A DNA stretch of 64,000 bases from Gerris lacustris (Eukaryota > Arthropoda > Insecta > Hemiptera > Gerridae): the NCBI GenBank assembly GCA_951217055.1, contig OX578280.1, forward strand, positions 39,941,628 to 40,005,627, given 5' to 3'. A program made the position numbers and the translations under genes. Numbering within the stretch: the first letter of the stretch is position 1; every line of letters starts with the position of its first letter. Positions 33,801 to 48,800 of this stretch are shown piece after piece. The notes beneath the pieces are model-generated. The model was given only the letters and a program-made list of their open reading frames with translations. It ran no database searches and was not told the DNA's origin.

Positions 33801-36800
33801 AAAACAGAATAATTAATTAATTGTCAAAACTCAACAAGGCAGACTGGTTCCAATCGGTAGTCATCAGTAATCACTAATGTATTAAATATTTGTTCCTACA
33901 GCTTATTTGTGGAACTTATTAATCCGAATGGTATATAAAACTTTAAAAATAAACAAACATATTTTAATAAAATATTTAATAATAAAATAAATAAATAATT
34001 TATCCAACAAACTCGAATAAACTATTCTCATATTTATATAGTGACAGACTCAAGTTTAGGCTCCATTCGTCTGCACATTCTCCAGACGACAGATGACAGG
34101 CATATATTTCAAAATCCACTTTTTTTTGGTTCAGGCAACCTATTTAGGTCCATCAACATTTTAAAGTCGTAGTTTCACGCCATCACAATACTTGCTCTCT
34201 ATTTATACCACGTATATGGGAAGGTAAAAAGATACTTATTACTTACTTAGTCGATGAACCTTCTACCGTAAGGTGTAGGGCGACGACAAAAAGCCTTCCG
34301 CCGGTCCCGGTCCTTAAGTCCTTAGCTACCAAAGCGTCAGTCCAGGACATGCCTCGCCTCGGTACAAGGCTCCTAATGTTGTCCTTCCAAGTCACTCTCC
34401 TTCTTCCTCGGGGGTGTCGTCCTTCGGTCCTTACCTCCAATGCTTGTTTTGGGAATCGGGTGGCGTCCATTCGTACTACATGTCCGAACCACTTTAGCTA
34501 GGTGTTATTAACCCAGTCCATCAAACATTCAGCTGAGTTGATGTTTACTAACTTCATCCTCCAGTGGCCTTGTGATTACTTTCGAAAACTCATCAGCTTT
34601 TCAGAATATAATCCATCAATGTGTTAAACAAGAGGGGGCTTATAATATCTCCTTTCCTTAATCCTGCGGATGTCTTGAATTCTGGAGAAGTGCAGTGTCC
34701 AGTTCGCACGCAGTTTCTGTAGTTCTTATTTAAGCTCTTTACTCTATCTATGAGCCTTTGGTCCACATTTCTGTCCCTTAGGGACATAAATGGGTAAACA
34801 GATATGATGGAATTAAAATCCAGTATCAGTGTAGAGGGTCGTTACACTAAATTCATCAACAGTGTACAAGGTTATTACATAAAATTTAAAATCAGTCTAC
34901 AGGATTGTTACATTAAATTCAGGGTCGTTGATTAAATTATTAAATTAAATAGGGTTGGTCTGAGTTTGTCAAATGAAAACAATTATTTTACAAATGTACA
35001 CATGAATTAGCTCTTTAGTTTATACAAAATTTCAAGTTCACAAATATACACATATTTTGCTTTATTACAATTTTTATTCAAATATATAGTTTAAATATAC
35101 TTATAAATTTGCTCTTTAGTTATACACTTACTAATAAGAACAAATGTTTGTTTAAATATACCCATATTACCCATGAATTTGCTCTTTAGTTATACACTTA
35201 CTAATAAGAACAAATGTTTGTTTAAATATACCCATATTACCCATCAATTTGCTCTTTAGATTTATATACATACTCAGACCTACAGAAAAGAACAAATTTT
35301 AGGGATACATTTGGATATTCTAAAAAGACGTTTAGTTAAATTTAGGCGACCTTTCCCCATAGTTTAAAAGGGATCACGACCCTGCAGTTTGCTGGAAGGT
35401 CGTGTATTTATATCTAGGTAAAAAAGGTATTTTTCCCCTATCAAAATATTACATTAAGTACTACTAAATTATATAAAGTACCATTAAGAATGATCTCGAA
35501 AAAGTAATAATTCAGAATTATATGAAATATTAAATGTTTAAATAAATGGGTTTCTAGTGTCCTCAGAAGGGTTTATTTCTTTTACCGACAAAACTTGTGG
35601 TCAATCCAATAAAAAAAAGAAGAAATGAACTCTTTAATAAATTCCCTTTTAGTTTAGGAGCGAGATTATTCCGAATCATTTAACTTTGCCAAAATTGCGT
35701 CCATCTGTCTAGAGATCTGCTTTGAGCATTTTACGGAGAAATACTTCTAACATCTGGATTTAAAAAAGTAACATGGTTTTTCGTTTGTTTTGTTTTTTAT
35801 TTGAAGCTTTTAAGCGTTAAAATACAATACATTATATTTTATAAGAAATTTAAAAATTTAGTCGAAAATAATATTACCTATATTAAAAAAAGGGTAAAAT
35901 AAGGTTGAAAAATATTTTTCTAATAAAAAGCGTGTAATATATTAAATTAAAGGTATACATATTATGAATAATTTGTTTCTAACGAAATTCCGTATTGTTC
36001 AAACATATTAAACTAGATATTTTTATTAAGCATTTAAGTCAGCAACAATATCTAGCCCACCTCGGATAGGTGAGTAGTTGTATTTTCCACAAAATTCGTG
36101 GTGAACTGGTGGAAGAAAAATTACTGATAAAATAAGATAAATAATTGATGGTGTGTGAGAGTGCGCTTTTTCTTGATGCACCCATTTTCTCTTTCCTCTT
36201 GCTTGCCTCAAAGCAAATAGAAGTAGCAATTCTTCTTCGTCAGAGGAACTGGTGGACATGTTTATTAAAAAAATAAAAAAATACGAGTTCAATAAAGAAA
36301 TAAATTGAGCCAACACACACAAAGGGTCCGAATGCAATTTAACAAATAAGAGATTTCGTTAACCAGCGTAATAGGCCCAGCCGTATGAATAAGATTGCAG
36401 CCATTTAAAAGTTTGTTATAGCTATAACTTTTAAACCATTTATTAGAATAACGTATAATCCGATAACTGCATTTTTATTGTCCAAACGATATTAAACCAC
36501 TTAAAGCCATCTTATAGACAAATTATTTACAAATTTCTAGCTTAAATTAGTTACAACCCATATTTAGTTTACTGGTGAAAAATAACTGTAAAGTTCTAAG
36601 ATTTTTTCGTTGATATAAAAAAAAAATCACAGGCAAGTACTTGCGTCCAAGTACTTTTTAGGGTTTTGTAGATGATTAAGCATACCCGTTATGTAATTAT
36701 GATTTTTTTTTCTTCGATCTCAAGGGTCACGGGTTCGATCCCCCGGGGGATTATAATGTTTTTTAACGACAATTTTTACATTGTTGTGTAATAACGACAA

Positions 36801-39800
36801 GATAAATAACATTTTTTTCACAAACATTTTCATCCCCCCCCCCCCCCCCCCCCCCCCTATAAGGTACATCCATGAATTATTTCGAAATTTTTAGGACCAG
36901 CCGTCATATAGAGGTTGGGGGGGGGGATATTTTTTGGGTATATTTTGACTTATTTAACCAATAAGGAATACAAAATTTAAAAAAGCATATCGAATGTGTA
37001 CCTGCAATACCTCGTAACCCTTAAAATCGAGATTTTTTTGTTTATTGTATTTTTTGATAGATATTATTAATATCTACCTCTACCTGTATGCAAAACCTGG
37101 TAGGCCTTAAGCAATTAATTTTTATTGAAATTATTGTAATACCTCGTATCAATCATTTAACTGAAGTGTGCAAAAAACTAACAAAAAACCTCATATACCA
37201 CCATGTTTTAAAACCTCGTAAAGCCCCAGTATTGTAATTCTTTAACTAGTTGTGGGATACGTTTAAGTGTTTTAGTGAAGTTAATTAAAATCAAAATAAA
37301 TATTTAAAAAAATATAAAAATTAACTTCTCAATCTTTTCAAAAACAAAATGTTTTTTGCTTCTCCTGAAAAGTTTAGTTCTTGGGGTTACGAGGTATTGC
37401 AGGTACACAGTCGATATTTATATTTTTATCCTACTCTTCAGCAGCTTTCATTTGATACCCCACTCGAAAATTAAAAAAATATTAATTTTTGAGTTTACCA
37501 CTGTTTACTAATTGCGCATGTGCATATATAATTTTTAACTTCTGTATATTTTTCCTGTGGTTGGGTCAAAAAGTTGCACTAGTGTTTCAAATTTCAGCAC
37601 TTTAGTTTAAACGGTTCAGGTCCTATGAACCAAAGAGCGACGGACAGACGTACGCATGACCCTTGGCATAAGGGTTTTGAGAAGTATCTACAAAACCCTT
37701 AAAATGGGGGAAGAACACGAAAAACGCAATTTTTAAGAACATATGACACAAAAAAGAATTGGTTCAAATATAAAATTAAATATATAAATATTTGTATTCA
37801 GGGCACCATTTATTTTCACTTTACACATTTCAGTTAAAATAAGAGAAGGCCTTGTTTTTGAAGGATCATTTTTTACCCATATTTTTCCTGTGTTTGTGTT
37901 ATTAAACGTAACATAACTGCAAACATAAGTTTAGACATAAAGACATAAGTTAAGTATGTTTTGCCACTTGGAAGCAGCTCCTGCTTTTACCAATCATGGA
38001 GCAATTTTTTGAAGCCAGGGTTTTTGACTTTAAAGCTCTATAGTAGAAATAAATATTAAATTACTTTGTTTTAAGCTGCAGTCCATTTTATTATAGGGCA
38101 GTTTGTCGATGCCTTACATATACAATTTAATAATAATAAAAAAACAAACGAAATAAATGGAAATAAGGTAAAAGCATGTAATTTGTAAATGTCTGAGGGA
38201 AAGCAAAGGTTATGTCGTGACTGAGGAGGGGAGGCTTGTGATTAACATGTAGCACTGCGGCTATATACAGCGCAATGTCACCTCGCCAAAATTACTTGCC
38301 CCTCTACTCTCCAACTCTAAACAAATTTTAAAATACGAATAAAAGCAAAGGAATGTAAAATTATTTATGATTAAAGAGTGTAGGAAATATAAGATTATTT
38401 ACTTTAATGCTTAAACAAATTCTAGTGTACATTTTATTTATTGCATTAAGATTACTTTTGTAGATTATTCAATTTTAGATACAAGTTTCAAAGTTTATGA
38501 TAGTTTAGAAAACTTTTAAGCACGCATTCGCCAACGATTTAATACGTTTGTGATTCATTAGAAACTCTTTTTTTCTACACCGCCTAATTAATTCGTTAAT
38601 AAATAGTTATCCCTAAACGTTAGGCCGTGTTCCCGATATTATCCAATCGAATTCACACACTTTCGCATCTATTTACAAACGTTATGTGCGCTTTATACGG
38701 TGTCTGGAATTAGATTTTAATGCAGTAGTTTAATAGAGTTTTAGATTTTAGTGCGGTATTAGTATCATCTGACCACTCTTTACTAATAAGATGCACCGGC
38801 AAGAATGTCGTTCTTTGTACAGATTGGACACCTGAGAATTAGTCCCTGATTCCCTTCAATTGCACGCTGAACTTATTTCGACAAATTTTATTAGATATAT
38901 ATAAAATTCCTCTTAATATTAGTTTTGAATTCGAATCCAGCTTTCCGAACCTGAGAGAGGATCCATTGAATCGTAAAAGGGAGGAGCGATCCTGTGTTCA
39001 GATTGTTAGGATCAGTTAAGGTTAACGCATGTAGGACTTGATATAAGCTGCAGTAAGACGTACTTTACTTTGTATTCTTTGCAAAGAATTCAAAGTTACA
39101 AGAATACAAGTTTGTTTATTTGGTGTTTGTGTATGATTTGATGTATTAATCTCCACTTGCGTTTTCTTCAGTACTTCAAGTTCAAGTTCTTTTCTACTTG
39201 CTTGACTTCGGTCGTTCAGTGAGGTAGTTGCGACTTCCTGGCCAATTGCGTTCTTCAGTACTTCAAGATTTCGAAGATGGATGTGTACACCATTGATTTA
39301 AGACAACACTAGAAGTAAAATGCACTTAGGACTCGATAAACTGTAGTAGGACATGAATTTTAGATAAAACTTCAAAATATCACATTACTTTACTGATTGT
39401 AGTTCTCTCATATCGAGGTCCGTGTCGCATTCAGATTTTACGCTATTTTAAATAATTTCTGAATGCTGATGTCTAAACCTTAAACTCCTGCTCGATAGGC
39501 ATAAAAAGATTACAGTTATAATTTTCTTAAAATTGACATCGTGAATCATGCGAGTGTTTAGAAATCCTAAAGAATAGTCAAATCCTAATCACGTTATCAC
39601 CTTTAAAACACACTAAAAATATAAAATTAAAAATAAGGAAATGTACGGATAATCTAATTGCTAGCCTTTCAAATATTATAGTTATATTAATACTTTAATG
39701 AAATCAATTTTTTCACTCCAATAGTCTGACCATCATTTGTAATAATTTACCTATAATTTGGTAACTATAACATAATAATTAATACCTTAATTAACATTAA

Positions 39801-42800
39801 CTAATCTTAACAGGGCCGTCCCTAGGGGTTTAGGCGCCCGGGTCAAAGGCATCTTTGGCGCGCCCCCCCCCCCCCCCCCCTTATTGGCAAATTCGCCTAG
39901 TATTTGGCCTGGCGGCGCCCCCTAGACGTGGCGCCCGGGTCGGCCTGACCCGGTTGACCCCCCTAGGGACGGCCCTGAATGAATTCTTAATTAACATTAA
40001 GAATAGATTTTGCATAAGTTTAGCATCCTTGGAAAATGTAATAAATTCAAGGTCTTATATCTCTTATGAGTTATCTTTATTTATTTTCACTCTTTGTGTA
40101 AACATTACATTATTTGAATTATTATATATTTACATACATGAATATTGAGTATAATATTGATCATTATTATCAGTAATGAATTATTATTCAATGATATTTT
40201 AATATTCTATTTTCTACTTATAAATAGCTTTATTAATGTATGTATAATCAGATTTTGATAACAGCTAAAATACGATTTATAAAATTGTTCAGTTATAATT
40301 TTATATATTTATATATATTTTATATATATTTTTTCCGGTGTTATTCTTCCCTATACTCATGTAAGTTGCCTGTATTTCAATCTTCTCCTTATAGTCCAGT
40401 AAATTTATCATAATTCATTGCAAAAGGTCGGGTATTTATGATTTTTGGATATGTTGTTGGGACTAGTGCCACTTTAGTAAAAATCCAAGTTTGCAGAATC
40501 CTAGACCCTGTGGAAGCAGAGTTATAGCTGAAAAACATTGAAATTATCCCACTTTTTTATTTTTATCTATATCTCCTTTTCTGTGCATCTGAGAGAAAAA
40601 ATAGTTATTACCAATCTTGTAGAGGAGAATATTTACTAACATTTCATATCAATAGCTTTTTTCTCTACGGACTATAGCTTTCAAATTACAGAGCATCGAA
40701 AATACGATTATTTTTAAAAAATACTTAGGCCAGTCAAAACATACTTAATTCATTGCTAAATTCACACACAGTGATGTAGTTCTGATTTTTTTATATGTTG
40801 TTCAGACCAGTTTGGGTAATGTGATCTGAAGTTTGCAGCTTCGAAAAACCTGTGCTAGCTGCGTATTATGTGAAAAAATTCGGACTTTTTTCAGTTCTTT
40901 CCATATAACTCGTATACTATGCGTTTTTCGATGTTAGTCGTTATTACTATTTTTAAAGTCCAGTAAATTTGGAGCATGATTCTATGATCTTATGCCCAAA
41001 ACTTGTTATAAGAAGTGGTTTAGGTACAATTTTTCCATTATGTTATTTTTACGATAACAACAGAACTATTTTGTCTACAGGCTTCATTTTGTGATTGCAT
41101 AAAAGCCAATTAAATTTACTACAACTTTATTTCTTACGACTTTTTCGTAGAGGAGAGGCTTTATGCCGATATTTGCCCCGAAGCGAGAGCAATACTTTAC
41201 CTACCTACCTACCTTTAGTAAGCTTGGAAGCAAAACTAATATGTATAAAATTTACATGTAACACCATTTTAAATGGGTTATCATATTATTAGCTCGATGG
41301 TTAGCGCATTATGTCGTAGAGTCAGGCATCCGATTTTCGATCTCTTGTGGTTGGATGTATTTTTATCTCATTCTTACTTGTCTTTAATACATAAAAATCT
41401 TACTTGTTTACATCAAATATTAGAATAATTTCGTTTTGTCTAGAATTAATATCTCGGTAGAATTATTACCTTTTTATGTATTAACCTACAAACTAGCCTG
41501 AGGATAAGGGCAACGTGCGGTGTGGTCATGTACTAGAATTATTTGCAGATGGAGGTAGTTTACCTTAAGATGAAAGGATGCCTAATGGTGATGGGATGAA
41601 AAGAATGGTCAACATGATGCAGTAAGTACCTATTCACAAAACCTTGTTTACCTTTATATCTTCTCAAAGACAATGGAACAATGTCCGAATAGTTACGACC
41701 TCGTCGTTATCACAAAGTAAAATGATGTTCAAACATGATAATAACAAAGGAATTTGTGTGGAGAAGGTTTAAGCAGCGTGTAATGGTTTTGGGGTAAGAG
41801 CAATTTACTGGTAGAACGAAGGACGCCATGTTAAGCATCCCAAGGGACTTTATTATGCAAAGGAAATTGCAGGAAGAAGCACGACCAAGCAGGATGTAGT
41901 CCCCCAACAGAGTAATTTGCATTCAAATCTAATCGCAAAGCTCCTTTTCCTTATTGAAACAATTTAGACAATTTACCACCTCCTACTATTCACTAGACAC
42001 AAACATACATCCAAACAAAAGCACAAAGTATCTCAAAGTCATCAAAAAACAAATTCGGCTCATTTTCAACATAAGACAAAATACTTGATTAATTTTAAAG
42101 AAAACATTAAAAGATGGAGTCGTTATTAAAGGAAACCACTGTTTATAAAATATTTGCTTGAGAAACGCATAAATTAAAATTATCTCAGACAATTAAATTC
42201 AAATAGTAAAATTGACCGGTTAATTGTAAACTCAAGACACTAAATATTTGATTCTTTTTTCATCAACAGGAAACATTGTTTTGGCGGGGGGAGGGGAGGT
42301 GGGAGTTGAAGAGAACAGAATTCAGCCCCTCTTATACACTACACTGCATGTAGTGGTTTAAAAAAAGACTGCAAAAATAATTTTATCTTACTTTTTACTG
42401 AGCACTTGAGCACTTTATCAAAATGTATCATAAAAATAACTTCTCCTAAGTGGGGACTCGAACCCGATCTCTCTCCGTCATGTTTTAAGCTATTTTCTCG
42501 GAAACTAGATTTTTCCTGGGAAAAATACTTATATCGTTAGATTTATATTTAAATTAGCTACATTTTCGATTTTTTTATTCACTTTTTACGGGGTATCGCC
42601 CCCAAATTTGGAATTAAAACTCATTACTCAATTTCGCCTAGAAGTATGATTTTTCTATACATGTATGCAAAATCGGCCCAGTAGTTTAGGCTCCATGCGT
42701 CTGCACCACTTTTTGGACTCTTTAAACCCATCGAAATCTCAATATCGAACTAAACTAGTGATGCGGCGCGTAAATAATTTAAAAAAAATAGTACATTACG

Positions 42801-45800
42801 CTTCTAGTGCGGAAAGTAGCATTTTGCATACGAGTGTGGAGTTTGCACCCGAGCGACAGCGAGGGTAGTGAACCACATAAGCAAAGCAAAATGCAGTTTT
42901 CGCACGAGTTGCTTACCGTACTTTATCTACGAATGTTGGATTTTAATAATAAATACATACAGAAAAAAATTAATAAACTTCCTGTAAGTAAGTTCGTATT
43001 TCTCTTTTGATAAAGATGACATTAATTCTTTGGTTGTATTTTGTGCCGAATTAATTATTTCGGGAGGCGTATTATTCTCCTCATTTTCGTCATAATCACT
43101 TGAATCAATTATTGTTTTTCACTAAAAACTCGATATAAACAGTTAATTAAACAAACAGCAAATTAGTTTTGTTAAATATAAACAAACTCGCTAATCATGC
43201 GTTAAGGTGAAGAATTCTTCTTTCTTACCGCATTAAGGCGGAAAAAATGAATTATGAGACGTGCATGCGCAATGAATACAAGTACGTAAAGAATCACTTT
43301 CTACGCATCTATACAAAGATACAATGTTTATATTTCGTATTTCGTGTACAGGTTCCCAGGTACATTATTACCCAGCATTTTACACAGGGCATGGCTGTCT
43401 AAACTGCTGAGTGTTAAATGCAATTAAATGTTTTAGCAGACAGCTGATTTCTTTGTCTCACAAGATCTTTTGTATTAGCCCATTAAATAAATAATAAGTT
43501 TCCGACATACAAGTGAGATTATTTCCGTTCAAAACATTTATTTTTAAACGCAAAGATTTAAAAATAATTTTCAGAAATTCAACAACTACGACCACTATAA
43601 GGATTCCCTGAAAATTATACTTAACTCGGGTTTAGGCAAGATATAAATAAAGCAAGCTGAATTTTATTTTTTATTTCCTTGAAAATGTGACTCCTGCTAA
43701 CTCCTCTTATTAACTTTTTTCAATTTAAAAAAAAATAATAACCTTACTAGCCTTGAAAGAAAAAAAAAATCTACATGCCTAACTATAAAAAACTATATTT
43801 TTTTTTTTCATCTCTCAAATAATACTAAGAAGATTATTGTAATAGTTATTAACGCACCAAGGGAGTAAAGTAAGTGATTGCACCCTGAGCGATGAAGTTG
43901 GTGTCTGAGGCGAAGGGAACCAAAACGTTCACTCAAGAGGCAGAGCCAAGGGAGTTAATTATCGCGAGGGTGCAAGTGATTTTTACTCCCGAGGTACGTA
44001 CAAGATTTTACCTCCAGAATGGAGAAAAAAATATGGAAAGATTTTAATTTTAAATTATTTTATTCAACAAATTATATAAAAAGACCATTTTTAAAAACTA
44101 GTCTTATTTTCACCATTATTTTTTTTTTGGTTTCTGTATTCTTCACCTAAATTGTTTCCATGTGCAAAAGTTGGGGAAGATTGAAAGACGGAAAGGGGTT
44201 CAAAATTGGGGTAATAGGTGTGCGATTAAACTTACGAAACAAAGTAATGTATATGACCAGTAAAAATAGATAATTTTATATTTATTTAATACAAAAAAAT
44301 AGTTAGATATAATTTTAACAATTCTCTAAATAAGTTTAATCACGTTAAAATTAAATTATAGATAGTAATTATTTTAATTTAAATGCTAAAATTAAATGGG
44401 AGAATCAGCTGGAAGCTGAGTCGTGTATTGAATGGTATTAACAAGTAATGTATTTACAAATAGATTAGTTTATCTACATTTAGAAATTATGATTTCACTT
44501 TTAACATGTTTGCTTATTTTACTGATGAATTACTATGGCAACCGCTGTGGAGGATATATGACATGTGGGAAGATGATATTATATTTTTAGACATTAAACA
44601 AAAGTTAGTAAATGAAATGTGTATTAACACCAACCTTATTTACTTGAGCTTTATCTAGGGCAACACTGGAGGGAATCATGAAAGTTCATGATTCCCTTAT
44701 TTTTCATTACTCCCTGTTTAACCTGACTGGGTGCAATGAGTAACTTCCATCCTTGTAAACTAGGGAGGAAAGTTCACTTTTTCTCCCTGAGGGAGGTAAA
44801 ATATATTACTTTATTTTTTATTTACCCACACTATTTTATTAGTCCTTCATTCATTGCTTCTAAACTCTAAACTCGAAACTATCACTGGACAGTCTCCTCC
44901 AAAGCTCGTTAGTCAAATAAATATTTAACACGTGATATAATCCGTGGCCCAACTGCCAACAGCTTTTGTTGAAGGGCAAGGGCTGCGAAACTGCTAAAGG
45001 ACTATATTATAATGTAATAATAATATGTAAAGAACTATATTATAATGTAATGGATGACACGGGGTTAGCTCCATCAGCTGTGTAAAGTATAAACCTTATA
45101 ATTAACAAATGAAATTTGATACACGCCACTTCACTTCAGCAGGTACCCATTTATTTCACGATACAAATGCACCGAATTTGTCGGAGTCGAGAATCGTACC
45201 CGATACCTCTCTTGTAAGAGAGGTAAGGCTCAAATTATTTAAGGTTTCAGGGAATTATAACAACTTTACTCAAATGTTGAGAGGTAGTTGAATCAAATCC
45301 TATATTAATATGTCTCAAACACGATCCATTTTCTATTGTTTGTATTTCATTGTTCTTTAGAATGTGGTCAAAATGGAAGAGAGGCGGAGAGTATCAGTTC
45401 AGTGCCGAGGAAGGCAGGCATAAAGGACTGGCCATGGCAAGCTGGAATACTTCGCAAAGCTGATAATTTCCACTTCTGTGGAGGAGCTGTCATTACAAGG
45501 AGGCACATCCTCACAGCAGCACACTGTCTTCCAGGGTAACAACGTAATTCAACTCCTTCTATAGCTTAAGTTTCTGCCACCGAGTATATTAATTCTAGAT
45601 CAGGGGTCCACAACCAAGGCCAGGGTGCACTCGGCGGTCATTTTTATGCGCCCCTATGATCGATATGACGTAAATTGTTTTTCTTTTTAGGGTTTTGTAG
45701 ATACTTCTCAAAACCCTTATGCCGAGGGTGATGTGTCCGTCTGTCCGTCGCTCTTTGGTTCATAGGGCCCGAACCGTTTAAGCGAAAGTGCTGAAATTTG

Positions 45801-48800
45801 AAAAACTGGTGCAACTTTTTGACCCAACCACAGGAAAATTATATAGAAGTTCAAAATTTGATATGCGCATGCGCAATTCGAAAAAATGTGACAAACTCAA
45901 AATTTTTAATTTTTTTAAATTTTTGAGTGGGGTATCAAATGAAAGCTGCTGAAGAGTAGGACACAAATATATATATGCTTTTTAAAATTTTGCATTCCTT
46001 ATTAGTTAAAAAAATCAAAATATACCCAAAAAAAATGTCCCCCCCCCAACCACTATAGATCGGCTGGAGCTAAAATTTCAAAATAATTCATGCTAATACC
46101 TTATTGTGGCGCGATGAAAATTCCGGGAGTTCATCCTAAATTTTCAAAAATTGACAATTTTGGGCGCGATAAAGTGAAGTGCGCCCAAAATTTTATTTTT
46201 TGAAAATTTTGAGTTGGGTATCAAATGAAAGCTGCTGAAGAGTAGGACACAAATATATATATGCTATTTAAAATTTTGCATTCCTTATTAGTTAAAAAAA
46301 TCAAAATATACCCAAAAAAAAAATTCCCCCCCCCCCCCAACCACTATAGATCGGCTGGTGCTAAAATTTCGAAATAAGTCATGCTAATACCTTATTGTGG
46401 CGCGATGAAAATTCCGGGAGTTCATCCTAAATTTTCAAAAATTGCCAATTTTGGGCGCGAAAAAGTGAAGTGCGCCCAAAAATTTATTTTTTGAAAATTT
46501 TGAGTTGGGTATCAAATGAAAGCTGCTGAAGAGTAGGACACAAATATATATATGCTTTTTTAAATTTTACATTTCTTATTGGTTAAATAAATCAAAATAT
46601 ACCCAAAAAACATTTCCCCCCCCCCAACCACTATATACGGCTGGTCCTAAAATGTCAAAATAATTCATGGTTATACCTTATGGTGGGGCGATGCAAATTT
46701 CCTGAAAAATGTAATTTATCTTGTCTTTATTACTGATAAAAAACATTGTGACCCCCCGGGGGATCGAACCCGGGACCCTTGAGATCAAAGACAAAAAAAT
46801 CATAATTACATAACGGGTATACTTACTCATCTAAAAAACCCTAAAAAGTACTTGGACGCAAGTACTTCCCTTTGATTTTTTAAAAACCTATAATAAGGTT
46901 CTATTTTATCTTCCGGAGGAGACCTTACTAACTAACTCCGTGACACAATAGGCCTAGATACATAAGGGTCTTGGGCTACCAAAGGGTATATATAATATAA
47001 CTATATGTGTAATGGGTGACACAGGGTTCGTGTGTCGTTCCATCCTCTAAATATACCTTGATATTGACATACGCAACCAGTTAATCACCACTCTACATAA
47101 GCAGCTACCCATTTATATGGCGATGCTAGGCGGACATATATCGCCCTATACGGAGTTCGAAAAAGAAAGAAGAAACATTATATTAAATATTTTATATAAT
47201 TATCCAATTTAATGATTTCATTGGGGACTGAGTGTGAACCTAGATCTAAATACTGACGTATTTGGTGAGTTCGAATAGATAGGTGAGTCATATTTTATAC
47301 TGCTGATCACATGGAGTAGATAAATAAAGTGGCCGAATTCCCCGTTCTGTAATAAACTAGTCATGTCTTTATCGGCACGTAAAAGAAACACCCAAAAATA
47401 GTCTGCCAATTAGTGTGGCTCATAGCTTCCTCACGTCCTATTTCGAATGCTTTAAGGATTTTAGGCATTTAGAACCTATTATTATCAAATTTATTTAATA
47501 TTCCCCCGTTTCTTTAATCTGTCATAGTGGTTTTGAAGTTTTACATCAAATATCAGTAAGAATCAATTTAGCAAAATTTAAAAAGCGCAGACTTATGTTA
47601 ATCTTGGGCTATCTTCGGGCTACTTTCGACAAACTATCCAAATTTTAGAACGATCAGATGAGTAGTTTTAAAGATATAGGTGTAAATAAATTTATGTTTT
47701 TGCGCTTCCTCAAGAGAAAAAAATGGGCTCAGAAGGTAAAAACTTATATGGGACCAATAATGGGCTAATTATAATCTACCATCCAAATTTCATTAAGATC
47801 GGACTAGTCGTTTTTTATAATATCGATGGTGAAGGTTGCCAACCTCCTATGTCAACCCTATATAGGGTAGACATAGGAGGTTGGCAACCTTCACCATCGA
47901 TATGTTGGTTCGCAAAAAGTGAGTGACAGACCGATTTTCAGTCACGGAACCAAAAATGTTCCCTGATGTCTGAAACGGATTTCTGTCTTGGAATTTTTTA
48001 AATCGGAGACCTTAAACATTTTCGTTCTTCAAAACGATCACATAGCTTTCGTATGCTCGGAAGGAAATGGTTTCATTCACGTTGGTATAAGATTCTAATC
48101 TTTGTTTTAGTATTCCTCTGAGCCATCCTCCCATCTAATTTGATTAGATGAGAAGGCAAGTTTTGGCAGATCGCGGTTTGCTAGGTTCATGAGGTTACCG
48201 CGAAAACAGCCGTCTCTTTCTGTAAACTCAGTATTTAAGGTTTTATTTGTGTTGTTGTTCAGGGTAAGTGCAGCTAAGATTATGATTAGACTGGGAGAGT
48301 ACGACTTCACGAGGCAGAACGACTCGAGACATATGGATGTCGCAGTGGAGGAGATAAGATCACACCAATTCTACGATCCTGCCAACTTTGAGAACGATAT
48401 CGCTATTATCAAACTAAAGAGTGCTGTTAGCTTTAATACTTATGTACAGCCAGTATGTCTTCCTCCTGATGGTCCGAGATTTACAGGACTCGACGCTATA
48501 GTCACAGGTACTCCTACCCATTTTGTATTACAATTTAATTGACAATTAATTAGTTAAGTGTTTGGATGGGCCTTTATATGTATATTTTTATATTGATCTA
48601 TGTAATACTGTATTCATTAGGGTCCGTAAGCGCAAAAAAGAAGAACCTTATCATTTCCTTTTCTTATCTGTAACGCACCTGACCTACAAAAGTACCCAAC
48701 ACAAAAATTTAAAACGTTGCAGTTACGTTATGTGTAATAACCCAAACGCAAGAAAATTACAAGGAAGCCCAAAAAATGATCATGTGGGGTGTTGAATGAT

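Noticed and set aside
36720..36760. Possible tRNA gene (box-B-like GGGTTCGATCCC)
   Set aside because: No acceptor stem or D-arm can be formed and the same sequence recurs in reverse at about 46750 as part of a repeat family.
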